DNA of 64,000 nt from Nocardia nova NBRC 15556 (lineage in GTDB: Bacteria; Actinomycetota; Actinomycetes; Mycobacteriales; Mycobacteriaceae): the NCBI RefSeq assembly GCF_001613005.1, contig NZ_BDBN01000023.1, positions 1 to 64,000 of the forward strand, given 5' to 3'. Positions 28,371 through 37,491 of the stretch are shown in pieces. The translations under genes were made by a program, and so were the position numbers. The notes below the pieces were generated by a model. The model did not search any database, was not told the DNA's origin, and worked only from the letters and a program-made list of their open reading frames with translations. Each line of letters opens with the position of its first letter. Positions within the stretch are counted from its first letter, which is position 1.

Positions 28371-28390
28371 TCGCTCATGTTAACCAGGAA

Positions 28391-29290
28391 ATGGCTGTGA
28401 CCATGCAGGATCCGGCGGCAACCTCGGTTGCGGTTCGAGTACGGCTCGATATCGCTTACGACGGCACCGATTTCACCGGCTGGGCCCGCCAGCCCGGTCT
28501 GCGGACCGTGCAGGGTGTGCTGGAGGAGTCGCTGAGCAAGGTCCTGCGCGAACCGATTCAGCTGACGGTGGCCGGCCGCACCGATGCCGGAGTTCATGCC
28601 GAGGGACAGGTCGCACATTTCGACGCGACCACGCCGCCCGATCACGACAAGCTGCTGCACCGGCTGGCGCGGTTCCTGCCGAAGGATGTGCGGGTCACCG
28701 GAATCCGCCCGGCGCCACCGGAATTCGACGCCCGCTTCTCCGCGATCCGCCGTCACTACGCGTATCGGCTCACCACGGCTCCCTACGGAGCCCCGCCCCT
28801 GCTGGCTCGCAGTGTGGTGGCATGCCGACCCGGTGTCGATCTCGACGCCATGCGGGAGGCGTCGCGAAAGCTGTTGGGACTGCACGATTTCGCCGCATTC
28901 TGCCGTCGGCGAGAAGGGGCGACGACGGTCCGGGAATTGCAGCGGTTCGATTGGGCCGTGACGCCGATCGATGGTCCCGGCGGGGCCCTGGACGGTGCCG
29001 GCGGAGCCGCCATGCTCACCGCTTACGTCAGCGCCGACGCCTTCTGCTGGTCGATGGTCCGCAGTTTGGTCGGCGCGGTGCTCGCGGTGGGGGAGGGGCG
29101 CCGCACTCCCGAATGGGTGGAAGGTCTTCTCGCGGAACGGGAACGGTCCAGTTCCGTCATCGTGGCCCCCGCGCACGGCCTGAGCTTGATCGCCGTCGAC
29201 TATCCGGCCGATGCGGACCTGGCCGCCCGCAACGCCGAAACCCGCGAGATGCGGACGATTCCGTCCGCCGAGGGGTGCTGCGGCGACTGA
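28391..29290 (+). CDS. truA: tRNA pseudouridine(38-40) synthase TruA
   Basis: A 299-residue TruA. It has [17 protein letters not shown] and the catalytic Asp in GRTDAGVHA (D65), then the Tyr-containing segment RRHYAYRL and [17 protein letters not shown]. It modifies U38-40 of tRNA anticodon stems. ATG 28391 (AGGAA upstream) is chosen because the frame's earlier residues overlap the terminator hairpins. As in mycobacteria it closes the α-operon cluster. Confidence 0.93.
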   Translation: MAVTMQDPAATSVAVRVRLDIAYDGTDFTGWARQPGLRTVQGVLEESLSKVLREPIQLTVAGRTDAGVHAEGQVAHFDATTPPDHDKLLHRLARFLPKDVRVTGIRPAPPEFDARFSAIRRHYAYRLTTAPYGAPPLLARSVVACRPGVDLDAMREASRKLLGLHDFAAFCRRREGATTVRELQRFDWAVTPIDGPGGALDGAGGAAMLTAYVSADAFCWSMVRSLVGAVLAVGEGRRTPEWVEGLLAERERSSSVIVAPAHGLSLIAVDYPADADLAARNAETREMRTIPSAEGCCGD

Positions 29291-29536
29291 GCCGCCTACG
29301 GGCGATACTCCGGTCGTCCGCCGGTGTTCGCCGCGCCCGGACATGGCGGCGACCCCGCGAGATCGCGGGGCCGCACGCAGTCGCTATTCGAGGGTTGCGC
29401 GCTCTCACCTCCTTCTCGCTGCGACGATCCTCGGTTCCGCCCGCGCACCCGGCCACCTTGCACCGGTGAATGGTGGTGTGCTGCTTGCACTCTCATCTGT
29501 CGCCGACCGGCGCGGGCACATCCCTGCCGCGACCGG
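29291..29536. other. truA-hsp20 convergent gap with palindrome
   Basis: A 246-bp gap between convergent genes. An 18-bp palindrome CCCCGCGAGATCGCGGGG (29353-29370) is a likely bidirectional transcription-end hairpin. Nothing else is recognised in it. Confidence 0.4.
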
Positions 29537-29989
29537 TCAGCTGCTCTCGGTGTGGCCGGCCTCGATGGTCTTCGGGCCCTGTCCCATACCGCCGATCTCG
29601 ATGCGCCGCGGTTTGGCCTTCTCGGCGATCGGCAGGGTCACCGACAGCACGCCGTCGTTGTAGGTGGCGCTGATGTGGTCGGTGTCGATGCCCTCACCGA
29701 GCGACAGCTGACGCATGTACGTTCCCGCGAATCGTTCCGACGCGATCCATTGCACATGCTCGTCACCGGGCAGGCTGCGCTGCGCCTTCAGCGTCAGGGT
29801 GCCGTTGTCCACGCTCACGTCGACCGAGCCGGGATCGACGCCCGGGAGATCGGCATTGAGGACGTAGTGGTCACCGGCCTTGAACAGATCCATCGGCATG
29901 AAACGTGGCGCGCGCGTGGTTCCGGCGGCATCCCCCAGGAGCTGCCGGGCGACGGTGTCGATGTCGTGGAACGGGTCGAACCTCAGCAC
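29537..29989 (-). CDS. Hsp20/α-crystallin small heat-shock protein
   Basis: A 150-residue small heat-shock protein. It has a short N-terminus (LRFDPFHDIDTVARQLLG), an α-crystallin domain with DHYVLNADLPGVDPGSVDVS and GVLSVTLPIAEKAKPRRIEI, and a C-terminal tail. It holds unfolding proteins as ATP-independent oligomers. GTG 29989 is chosen because GGAGG sits eight bases upstream; an ATG at 30004 has no ribosome site. A CIRCE operator lies about 70 bases upstream between matching promoter boxes. Confidence 0.88.
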   Translation of the reverse strand: MLRFDPFHDIDTVARQLLGDAAGTTRAPRFMPMDLFKAGDHYVLNADLPGVDPGSVDVSVDNGTLTLKAQRSLPGDEHVQWIASERFAGTYMRQLSLGEGIDTDHISATYNDGVLSVTLPIAEKAKPRRIEIGGMGQGPKTIEAGHTESS

Positions 29990-30060
29990 AGGAATCACCT
30001 CCATATCCAGTGGTGACGCCCGCCTCGGCGGCGAGCGCCGTAAGCTGTTCGATGCCCAAT

Positions 30061-30087
30061 TTAGCACTCTCATGGTGCGAGTGCCAG
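30061..30087 (-). promoter_or_regulatory. CIRCE operator (HrcA site) of hsp20
   Basis: TTAGCACTC-N9-GAGTGCCAG matches the CIRCE consensus TTAGCACTC-N9-GAGTGCTAA at 16 of 18 positions. On the minus strand it sits between CTGGCA (-35) and TAAATT (-10), spaced 18 bases, so HrcA binding would block the hsp20 promoter directly. Confidence 0.8.
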
Positions 30088-30156
30088 ATTGTGCGACCGG
30101 AATTTTTTCCGGCGCCGGGCGGAATAGTCGCCCGCGCAACGGAGTTCGCAAGGAAT

Positions 30157-31002
30157 ATGACTGAGGCTGCGCGAACCACGAGTATCGGCAAATTCGGCGT
30201 CTGGCGGTACTACGCCGGCTTCGAACCGGGGCAGGCCCGTGAGCTGGAGGGTCTCGGTTACAGCACGCTGTGGCTGGGCGGCTCGCCCCCGGCGGATCTA
30301 CCGGCCGTGGAGGCGCTGCTCGAGGAGACCGAGACGCTGACGGTCGGAACCAGCATCGTCAACATCTGGTCGGCGCCCGCCGAACAGGTGGCTGAGTCCT
30401 TCCATCGCATCGACCGCCGCTTTCCGGGCCGGTTCATCCTCGGCTTCGGCGCCGGACATCCCGAGCAGGATTCGGATTTCCGCAAGCCCTACGACGCGCT
30501 CGTCGACTATGTCGACGTGCTCGACGCCAACGGAGTCCCGAAACAGCAGCTCGCGCTGGCGGCGCTCGGACCGCGGGTACTGAAGCTGGCCGCCGACCGC
30601 ACCGCGGGAGCGTTGCCCTACCTCGTGACCGCCGAACACACCCGGCAGGCGCGCGAAATCCTGGGTCCCGATGCGCTGCTCGTGCCCGAACACAAGATCT
30701 CGTTCAACACCGATCCGGTCCAGGCGCGCCTGACGGCCCGCCCGCGCACGGAGTTCTACCTGAACCTGCGCAATTATGTGGCGAATCTGCGTCGGCTCGG
30801 CTTCAGCGACGAGGACCTGACCCCGCCCGGCAGTGATCGGCTGATCGACGCGCTCGCGCTGCACGGCTCGGCCGATCAGATCGCCGACGCACTGGTCGAA
30901 CACCTGAAGGCGGGCGCCGATCAGGTCGCCATCCAGGTCACCGACGAGGACCACATCGGGGTGCTGCGCGCGCTGGCGCCGGCGCTGGCCGCGCGAGTCT
31001 GA
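30157..31002 (+). CDS. LLM-class F420-dependent oxidoreductase
   Basis: A 281-residue TIM-barrel luciferase-like protein. It has IGKFGVWRYYAGFEPGQA, the β-strand/turn YSTLWLGGSPP, TLTVGTSIVNIWS, RFILGFGAGHPEQ and AGALPYLVTAEHTRQAREIL, as in the short mycobacterial F420 paralogues. The substrate is unknown. ATG 30157 has AAGGAA upstream; the longer frame overlaps the hsp20 promoter and CIRCE site. A self-contained TTCCGG hairpin (30097-30112) lies in its leader. Confidence 0.85.
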   Translation: MTEAARTTSIGKFGVWRYYAGFEPGQARELEGLGYSTLWLGGSPPADLPAVEALLEETETLTVGTSIVNIWSAPAEQVAESFHRIDRRFPGRFILGFGAGHPEQDSDFRKPYDALVDYVDVLDANGVPKQQLALAALGPRVLKLAADRTAGALPYLVTAEHTRQAREILGPDALLVPEHKISFNTDPVQARLTARPRTEFYLNLRNYVANLRRLGFSDEDLTPPGSDRLIDALALHGSADQIADALVEHLKAGADQVAIQVTDEDHIGVLRALAPALAARV

Positions 31003-31010
31003 TCGTCGTT

Positions 31011-31059
31011 CACGCGACCGCCGGCCGCATCCGGCAACCGGAGCGGTGCGGCGGTCGTG
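31011..31059. terminator. Bidirectional terminator hairpin between LLM gene and csoR
   Basis: CGACCGCCG (31015-31023) pairs with CGGCGGTCG (31049-31057), enclosing a second near-continuous stem CCGC-A-TCCGG / CCGGA-GCGG with a three-base loop. It lies between two convergent stops. Confidence 0.65.
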
Positions 31060-31077
31060 CGGGGATGGCGTCGCGGC

Positions 31078-31461
31078 TCAGGAACGGACCAACCGCGCGA
31101 TGGCGTCGGTGGCCTCCTTGATCTTCGCCTCGGCCTCGGGACCGCCCTGGACCGCGGCATCGACCACGCAGTGACTGATGTGATCCTCCAGCAGGCCCAT
31201 GGCCACCGCCTGCAGGGCTTTGGTCATGGCCGAGACCTGGGTGAGGATATCGATGCAGTACTTCTCCTCTTCGACCATGCGCTGCAGGCCGCGCGCCTGC
31301 CCCTCGATCCGGCGCAGCCGCTTGAGGTAGTCGTCCTTGGCGGTGATATAGCCGTGGGTGGCGTGGTCGTGCCCGGGCTGCACGGCCGCCTCGGCGGTCC
31401 GAACCGTGTTGCTCTGATCCTCGGTCACCGGCTGTTCCTCGCTCCCGCCCTGATGGTCCAT
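31078..31461 (-). CDS. csoR: CsoR-family copper-sensing repressor
   Basis: A 127-residue all-helical repressor. The Cu(I) ligands of CsoR are present with exact spacing: C69, H94 and C98 (equivalent to C36, H61, C65 of M. tuberculosis CsoR). A 40-residue His-containing N-terminal extension precedes YLKRLRRIEGQARGLQRMV. Copper binding releases the DNA. No copper ATPase or chaperone gene is adjacent; autoregulation is suggested by an operator-like repeat over its start. Confidence 0.88.
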   Translation of the reverse strand: MDHQGGSEEQPVTEDQSNTVRTAEAAVQPGHDHATHGYITAKDDYLKRLRRIEGQARGLQRMVEEEKYCIDILTQVSAMTKALQAVAMGLLEDHISHCVVDAAVQGGPEAEAKIKEATDAIARLVRS

Positions 31462-31482
31462 ACCCCCCTAGGGTACATTATG
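31461..31482 (-). promoter_or_regulatory. csoR promoter and probable operator
   Basis: TACCC-N5-GGGTA (31461-31475), a C/G-tract pseudo-palindrome as in CsoR operators, overlaps the first base of the start codon. CATAAT on the minus strand (31477-31482) fits a -10 box, placing the mRNA start inside the repeat and leaving a leader of only about nine bases. No good -35 box is seen. Confidence 0.55.
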
Positions 31483-31560
31483 TGAGGGGCACTGTCAGGG
31501 TAGCGGGTGCGGGGTGAGGCGGCGGGGGCCGCCGTCGCGGCGTACGCGAGAATTGCGGGC

Positions 31561-32370
31561 ATGAGTTCGGATCCCCGCCCCGCGCTGGCCATCATCGGCG
31601 GTAGCGGCTTCTACGATTTCTTCGGCGACGATGCGACCACCCTCGAGGTCGAGACACCCTATGGTGTGCCGAGCGCGCCGATCACCGTCGGAGAGGTCGA
31701 GGGCCGCCAGGTCGCCTTCCTGCCGCGGCACGGGCGCAAGCACGAGTATTCCCCGCACACCGTGCCGTATCAGGCCAATATGTGGGCTCTGCGCTCGATC
31801 GGCGTGCGGCGGATCTTCGCGCCGTGCGCGGTGGGCAGCCTGCGGGCGGACTGGGGACCGGGCACCGTGGCGGTCCCCGACCAGCTGGTGGACCGGACCT
31901 CCGGCCGCGCGCAGACCTACTTCGACAACGGCGGCATCCACGTCTCCTTCGCCGATCCGTACTGCGACGACCTGCGTGCGGTCGCTACCCGCGCGGCGGT
32001 GCCCGAGCTGCCGATGCAACCGGCCGCCACCATGGTCGTGGTGCAGGGCCCGCGCTTTTCCACCCGTGCCGAGAGCCGCTGGTTCGCCGGACAGGGATGG
32101 GAACTGGTGAACATGACCGGATACCCGGAAGCCGTTCTCGCTCGCGAACTCGAAATGTGTTATGCCGCCATCGCTTTGGTGACCGATCTCGATGCCGGAC
32201 TGGAGGCCGGAGACGGTGTCAGTGCGGCCGCCGTCTTCGCCGAATTCGAGCGAAACCTGGTGCCGTTCAAGACCTTGGTACGTCGCGCGGTCGCCGGTGT
32301 CGAAGGCATGGATACCTGCGAACACTGCACCGTGCACACCGGGGTGGCGCTGCCGTTCGAACTGCCCTGA
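31561..32370 (+). CDS. mtnP: S-methyl-5'-thioadenosine phosphorylase
   Basis: A 269-residue PNP/MTAP-family enzyme with the phosphate-binding IIGGSGFYDF near the N-terminus, LPRHGRKHEYSPHTVPYQAN, GPRFSTRAE and the base-binding NMTGYPEAVLARELEMCYAA segment. MTAP cleaves 5'-methylthioadenosine to adenine and methylthioribose-1-phosphate in methionine salvage. The MTxxPEA segment fits MTAP better than PNP; a purine phosphorylase role is not excluded. Confidence 0.87.
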   Translation: MSSDPRPALAIIGGSGFYDFFGDDATTLEVETPYGVPSAPITVGEVEGRQVAFLPRHGRKHEYSPHTVPYQANMWALRSIGVRRIFAPCAVGSLRADWGPGTVAVPDQLVDRTSGRAQTYFDNGGIHVSFADPYCDDLRAVATRAAVPELPMQPAATMVVVQGPRFSTRAESRWFAGQGWELVNMTGYPEAVLARELEMCYAAIALVTDLDAGLEAGDGVSAAAVFAEFERNLVPFKTLVRRAVAGVEGMDTCEHCTVHTGVALPFELP

Positions 32371-32384
32371 CACCGCATCGACCG

Positions 32385-33428
32385 CTAGGGAGTGGCGGGT
32401 TCACGCAGATCGATCCGGGCCAGCGCGAAATGGGGTACGCCGGTGCCGTCCGGGCCGTGGGGCAGGGGTGAAACCTCCACGTCCACGGTGATCCAGCCTC
32501 CGGTCGTATCCGCGAGCCGGAGGTTCGGCAGCGTCCACGACGGCGCGCCGGCCCGGATCGCCGTGCGCGCGGCGATGATTCGCTCCCGGTCGCCGGGATG
32601 TGGCAGCGTGCGTTCGTCCGTGCCGCCGGACCAGTCCAGTCCCGGCACCGGCGCGCTGATCCAGCGGATCACCCGGACCCGCTCGGTGTCGACCACCGCC
32701 AGATACATTCCGGGATTGCGGCTGACCAGCGTCTCGACCGTGGCCGCCTCGAACGACTTGGGTTGCGGCGCAACGCTGTCGGTGACATCGGCCAGAATGC
32801 CGCGCCACAGGTAGGGATCGGCGGCGGAGTTGCGTGTCGCCATCATCAACGTGCGCAGCCCGTCCGGCGTGCGCACGCAGATTTCGCCGCACCAGCGCGA
32901 TCCGGGTGTGGCGCGTGCCACGATCGCGGCCAGATCCAGGGCATCGTCGAAACGTTCGACATGTTCGAAGGATTCGGCTCCGATCCAGACGCTGCGCTTG
33001 CGGTCGAATGCCGGGCCCAGACCGGCGGAACGCACTTCCGTGCGCCGGGTGCGCGCGTCGAGCAGGTGGGTCGCGACCGGCGGCGGCGCGGGTGGCTCGC
33101 CGGGGCCCACCCACAGCTGCACCGCGTGCACCCGACCGTCGGGCCCGGTCAGCGCGATCGCGCAGGCGTGATGTCCGGACCAGGCATGTCGGGACTTCGG
33201 CAGCTGTCGCTCGACCCTCTCACCGCTCGCGGCGGCGGCGGTGAGGATCGGCATCAGCCGGGTGGGAACGGTGCGCGCCAACGACTTCCATCGCCGCGGT
33301 GCGGTGTCGACGGCCAGGACCGACCAGGTGGGGGGAATGTCGAGTGTTTCGATCAGCAACCAATGTCCGAGAATCACGAATTTCGCCCCCTCCTGATCGA
33401 TCCGCGGCGCCCCGTCAGTCGCGGCCAT
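32385..33428 (-). CDS. GAF/PAS-like sensor protein of unknown role
   Basis: A 347-residue soluble protein. Its N-terminal part (ILGHWLLIETLDIPPTWSVLAV, then APRRWKSLARTVPTR and the AVQLWVGPGEPPAPPP linker) resembles the GAF-like domain of actinobacterial proteins annotated DUF5593. The rest looks like one or two PAS-type domains (GMYLAVVDTERVRVIRWIS). No output domain or catalytic motif is seen. The start is uncertain: ATG 33428 is used, a GTG at 33476 in the same frame is possible. It is divergent from an FMN reductase. Confidence 0.6.
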   Translation of the reverse strand: MAATDGAPRIDQEGAKFVILGHWLLIETLDIPPTWSVLAVDTAPRRWKSLARTVPTRLMPILTAAAASGERVERQLPKSRHAWSGHHACAIALTGPDGRVHAVQLWVGPGEPPAPPPVATHLLDARTRRTEVRSAGLGPAFDRKRSVWIGAESFEHVERFDDALDLAAIVARATPGSRWCGEICVRTPDGLRTLMMATRNSAADPYLWRGILADVTDSVAPQPKSFEAATVETLVSRNPGMYLAVVDTERVRVIRWISAPVPGLDWSGGTDERTLPHPGDRERIIAARTAIRAGAPSWTLPNLRLADTTGGWITVDVEVSPLPHGPDGTGVPHFALARIDLREPATP

Positions 33429-33549
33429 CGGCCATAGCCGTCCAATATGGTGCTCGAAGATTTTCGCCCGGGGCACAGGGTATCGGTGCCGCCGGCGCGG
33501 TCGGCGAGCAGGCCGTCGCTGCGGCGAGGGTGCCGACTAGGCTGACGCC

Positions 33550-34110
33550 ATGGACGATCCGCTGCGGTTGGAGGTCATCGTCGCCAGTGTGCGGCCCGAG
33601 CGGTTCGCGCCTGTGGTGGCCGACTGGTTCCTGCGGACGGCCCGCGCCGACGCCGGCCTCGACGTCGGGGTCATCGATCTGGCAGACACCCCCCTGCCCA
33701 CCGACCTGACGACGACGCCGCAGGTCGAGGCCTTCCGCGAGCGGATCGGCGCCGCGGACGGATTCGTCGCGGTCACCTCCGAGTACAACCACGGCTATCC
33801 CGCCTCGCTGAAGACGGCGCTCGACAGCGCCAAGCGCGAGTGGCGGGCCAAGCCGATCGGATTCGTCGGTTACGGCGGGCTGTCGGGCGGTCTGCGGGCT
33901 GTCGAGCAATTGCGCCAGGTAGTCGCGGAAATCCATATGGTGTCGATTCGCGAGACCGTGAGTTTCCACGAGGCCAAACGCAAATTCGACGCGGACGGCA
34001 ACACCGCCGACGGGGCCGCTGTCGACGCCGCCCAGCGGCTCCTGCGGCAATGGGCTTGGTGGGCACGTCATTTGCGCACGGCGCGCAGAACCGACCCGTA
34101 TCCGGGCTGA
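33550..34110 (+). CDS. NAD(P)H-dependent FMN reductase
   Basis: A 186-residue flavodoxin-fold reductase. It has the family hallmark TSEYNHGYPASLKTALD (about residues 77-93), a phosphate-binding N-terminal loop ASVRPERFAPVVADW and VGYGGLSGGLRAVEQLRQV. It reduces FMN or quinone-type acceptors; partner unknown. It ends 63 bases before convergent eccE of the second ESX locus. Confidence 0.85.
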   Translation: MDDPLRLEVIVASVRPERFAPVVADWFLRTARADAGLDVGVIDLADTPLPTDLTTTPQVEAFRERIGAADGFVAVTSEYNHGYPASLKTALDSAKREWRAKPIGFVGYGGLSGGLRAVEQLRQVVAEIHMVSIRETVSFHEAKRKFDADGNTADGAAVDAAQRLLRQWAWWARHLRTARRTDPYPG

Positions 34111-34172
34111 GCGTGCCGGGCCGCCGCGTCGACGTGAGCAGGTGCTCCGGACTCGGCCCCGGTGGGGCGAAA

Positions 34173-35849
34173 TTACCCGTGCGCCTGCGCGACTCGCTGC
34201 CGGGGATCCGGCTGCGGCATCGGGCGGCGGCCCCGCGGGCTGCCGATATAGGTCGTCTCCCGGGGGATCGAGACCAGCGTCAGATCGACCTGAGTGGTTC
34301 CGGTCCGCATCACCACATGGTTGCCGATCGCGCCCGGCTGGTGGATCGACAGATCCGGATTGGTGGCCGGCCAGCCCATCGGATCGCCGGTGACGTAGAT
34401 CGTGGTGACACCGGCGTGCGGTGCGGGCGCGAGCACACCGTCGACCACGGCCGCGGTGAATCCGGCATCGCTCTGATGGGTTTCCACCGCGATGGTGAGC
34501 CGCTCGGGATTGCCGATGGTGGTGACCAGCTGTTCCCACGCGTGCGGGCGATCGGTGCGGATGAGGATGCGCTCGCCGACGGCCAGTGCGCGGAACACCA
34601 GCTGCTGCGCCAGATACAGCTCACCCGCCACGTAGACGGTCGAAATGCCTTGTCCGACAAGGCGAACCGCAACACCGTTGCCGTCCTCGTCGGAGCCGAT
34701 CAGCTGACCGCAGCCGGAGGAGGGCAGATGCAGCACGCCCACCACGTCGATCGGGTACTGGCTCATCGGGACGGTGTCGTCCACGCCGGGAATCGCGATC
34801 GGCAGGTGGGCCAGCAGGCTCTGGCGATGCCGGCCGCTCAGCGACACCATGCCCTTGCGCTTGGTCTTCTCCGGCAGCTCCCGGGCGGTCAGTCGCCAGG
34901 CCGCGCCGATATTCACCGTCTCGGGCGAACTACCCGGCCGCAGGCGGACCGCCACGGTGGTTCCCCGCGACGGCGCGACCCACAGCTGAGCCAGCAGATC
35001 CGAGCCGAGCTGCTTGGGATCGACCGCCGCGCCGATGTTCACGCTGTTGCCCAGTTCCGCATAGCGCCAGCGATGGGTGAGCGCCCGCGGGTCGACACCG
35101 GCGCTGATCTGCCAGACGGCCTTGCGGATCTCCGGCGCGGTGAGCACGCGCGACGCGCAGTCGGCATCCTCGAGTGCGCGCACGATGCGCTGGGTGGCGA
35201 TGGTGACCGCCCGGCCCGCGCCCTCCGTGCCGCCGCCGCGCCGGGCCGCGGCCTCCGGACAGGCCAGTGCGTCGAAACTGATTGCGAGCCAGACGGTTCG
35301 GTGTGCGGTCGCGGGCAGCGGACCGAGCAGCGATTCGTAGATCGGCCCCGCGGGCGTTCCGGAGCGGCTGCGGTGGCCGTGGCTGATGATGTCGATACCG
35401 GACAGCAGGATGTCGTGCTGGCTCAGGCACTGCGCCAGTTCGGGCAGCGGCAGCAGATGCGACGCGTGCACGGTGTTGCGGTCGATCCGGGTCAGACCGC
35501 CCTTGGGCGGCAGCACCTCGACGACGGCGACGACGCGGCTGCCCTCCCAGTACAGACCGAGCGAGCGGCCGTCCGGGCCGCGGAAATCGACTGTGTCACC
35601 GAGGTCGTAGTCCTGGCGGATGACGTAGCGCCACGCCGTCGCGATCCACGAGGCGAGGGTGCGCTTGCCGATCGGGACGAGCAGCACCAGGCCGGCCACG
35701 ATCGCGGCACCCAGTGCGTACCAGCCGGGTACCCCCACCGCGAGCACGACGACGCCGACGAGCAGTCCCAGTAACTGTGCGGCCAGCAGATTCGGCAGCG
35801 AGATCCGTCCGAGGAGCGGGCGGCTGTTGGTGCCGCTGGATTCGGCCAT
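34173..35849 (-). CDS. eccE: ESX membrane component EccE (ESX-4-like locus)
   Basis: A 558-residue EccE with two membrane helices (about 22-62) and a soluble part sharing ESLLGPLPATAHRTVWL, RRGGGTEGAGR and SGCGQLIGSDEDG with the EccE of locus 1. M. tuberculosis ESX-4 lacks eccE, so its presence here marks the EccE-containing ESX-4 type. It is divergent from eccB, as in locus 1. Confidence 0.9.
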   Translation of the reverse strand: MAESSGTNSRPLLGRISLPNLLAAQLLGLLVGVVVLAVGVPGWYALGAAIVAGLVLLVPIGKRTLASWIATAWRYVIRQDYDLGDTVDFRGPDGRSLGLYWEGSRVVAVVEVLPPKGGLTRIDRNTVHASHLLPLPELAQCLSQHDILLSGIDIISHGHRSRSGTPAGPIYESLLGPLPATAHRTVWLAISFDALACPEAAARRGGGTEGAGRAVTIATQRIVRALEDADCASRVLTAPEIRKAVWQISAGVDPRALTHRWRYAELGNSVNIGAAVDPKQLGSDLLAQLWVAPSRGTTVAVRLRPGSSPETVNIGAAWRLTARELPEKTKRKGMVSLSGRHRQSLLAHLPIAIPGVDDTVPMSQYPIDVVGVLHLPSSGCGQLIGSDEDGNGVAVRLVGQGISTVYVAGELYLAQQLVFRALAVGERILIRTDRPHAWEQLVTTIGNPERLTIAVETHQSDAGFTAAVVDGVLAPAPHAGVTTIYVTGDPMGWPATNPDLSIHQPGAIGNHVVMRTGTTQVDLTLVSIPRETTYIGSPRGRRPMPQPDPRQRVAQAHG

Positions 35850-35914
35850 CGTCGTCCCCCAAGTACCCGGTGTCGGCCGATTCCTCGATGGCCGAGCTGA
35901 ACTTCAGTCCTGCT

Positions 35915-35923
35915 GAACTGTAC
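35915..35923 (+). promoter_or_regulatory. GAACTGTAC element upstream of eccB
   Basis: The nonamer lies 40 bases before the eccB start; an identical copy is at 42486-42494, 66 bases before eccC of the same locus. GGGGGAGG precedes the eccB ATG. A shared regulatory box is possible but not proven. Confidence 0.25.
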
Positions 35924-35962
35924 TGTGTTGGGCGAACGCGAGCACTGTTCGGGGGAGGACTC

Positions 35963-37471
35963 ATGCCTTCAAAGCCCACTACGCGCTGGCAGGTGAGCGG
36001 CTATCGCTTCCTGGTCAGGCGAATGGAGCACGCCCTGGTACGCCGGGACGTGCGGATGCTGCACGATCCGATGCGCTCGCAGTCGCGTGCCTATGCCGCC
36101 GGGCTGGTACTGGGAGTCGTCGCGCTGGCCGGCTGCGGCGTGCTCGCGCTGCTGCGGCCGCAGGGGTCGATCGGCGACAACAAGATCCTGCTGGGCAAGG
36201 ATTCCGGCGCCGTCTACGCCGTCATCGACGGCGTCGTGCACCCGTCGCTGAACCTCGCGTCGGCGCGGCTCGCGGTCGGCGAACCCGCAAAAGCGGTGTC
36301 CATCAAGGAATCCGAGCTGTCGAAGAAGCCCCGGGGGGCGCTGATCGGCATTCCGGGCGCGCCGTCGTCGCTGAATTTCGACGGCAACGGCAAGGGGCGC
36401 GCATGGTCGATCTGCGACGAGCTGAAGAACGACGGCAGCCGCGAGCTGACCACCACCGTGCTCGCCGGCGATCCGTCGCTGGGTTCCAAGGCCACCAAGC
36501 TGGATTCGGGTAAGGCGCTGCTGGTGCAGGGTCGCGACGCCGCCTATCTGATCTACGACAATCAGCGCGCCCGGGTCGATATGAACGATCCGAAAGTGAC
36601 CGAGGCGCTGAAGATCCGCGGGATGACTCCTCGCCCGATCAGTGCCGGTCTGCTGAACGCGGTGCCCGAGGTCCTGCCCATCACGCCGCCGAAAATCGTC
36701 GATCCCGGTGGCACCCCGGCGTATTCGCTGAGCAATCACCGCATCGGCGATGTGGTGCATGTCGACACCAAGGATCAGTACTACGTGGTCCTGCACGACG
36801 GTTTGCAGCCCATCTCGCCGCTGACCGCCGACATCATCCGCAACTCCAATCCGACGGCTTCGGAAAATCCCGAGATCAGCCAGTACGACAGCACCCAGGC
36901 GCCGCCGTCGAACGACCTTCCGGTCCAGCAGTATCCGACGTCCGCGCCGGCCATCGTCGATTCGAAGGATCAGCCGGTGGAATGCATGTCCTGGAAGCCA
37001 CTGTCCGGTGCGGCCGACAAGGCCGACGGCAGTAAGCGCGCGGAATTGGCTGTGCTGACGGGACATTCGCTGCCGATCCCGGACAGCGCGCAGACCACAC
37101 CGCTGGCGCAGGCCGACGGGTCCGGCCCGAACGTCGATGCCTTCTACTCCACACCCGGCTCGGGATTCTTCGTCCAGACCACGGGTATCGAGGCCGACAG
37201 CCAGCGCCGCGACAGCATGTTCTTCATCGCCGACACCGGCGTGCGCTACGGCATCAAGGACGCCGCGGCGCAGAAGGCGCTGGGAATGGACGCCGACAAG
37301 GCCAAACCCGAACTCGCGCCGTATCAGATCGTCGGCCTGCTCGCCGCCGGTCCGACGCTCGGTCGTCAGGAGGCCATGGTGGCCCACGACGGCGTGGCGC
37401 CGGATCCGAATCCGGCCAAGCAGCTGGTGCGTTCCAAGCAGGACCAGTCGGCGCAGCAACCGCAGAACTAG
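35963..37471 (+). CDS. eccB: ESX membrane component EccB (ESX-4-like locus)
   Basis: A 502-residue EccB with TTRWQVSGYRFLVRRMEHAL, HALVRRDVRMLHDPMR, one membrane helix at about 43-64 and a periplasmic region with LIGIPGAPS and GVRYGIKDA. Length and N-terminus are almost the same as EccB at 5275-6783. ATG 35963 follows GGGGGAGG. It lies seven genes' distance beyond truA in the orientation seen for eccB4 in mycobacteria. It converges on an MFS gene. Confidence 0.92.
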   Translation: MPSKPTTRWQVSGYRFLVRRMEHALVRRDVRMLHDPMRSQSRAYAAGLVLGVVALAGCGVLALLRPQGSIGDNKILLGKDSGAVYAVIDGVVHPSLNLASARLAVGEPAKAVSIKESELSKKPRGALIGIPGAPSSLNFDGNGKGRAWSICDELKNDGSRELTTTVLAGDPSLGSKATKLDSGKALLVQGRDAAYLIYDNQRARVDMNDPKVTEALKIRGMTPRPISAGLLNAVPEVLPITPPKIVDPGGTPAYSLSNHRIGDVVHVDTKDQYYVVLHDGLQPISPLTADIIRNSNPTASENPEISQYDSTQAPPSNDLPVQQYPTSAPAIVDSKDQPVECMSWKPLSGAADKADGSKRAELAVLTGHSLPIPDSAQTTPLAQADGSGPNVDAFYSTPGSGFFVQTTGIEADSQRRDSMFFIADTGVRYGIKDAAAQKALGMDADKAKPELAPYQIVGLLAAGPTLGRQEAMVAHDGVAPDPNPAKQLVRSKQDQSAQQPQN

Positions 37472-37475
37472 CCGG

Positions 37476-37491
37476 CCCGGCTATTGCCGGG
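37476..37491. terminator. Hairpin between convergent eccB and MFS gene
   Basis: A perfect CCCGGC-TATT-GCCGGG stem spanning the end of the MFS gene, usable in both directions; no T tract. Confidence 0.5.
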
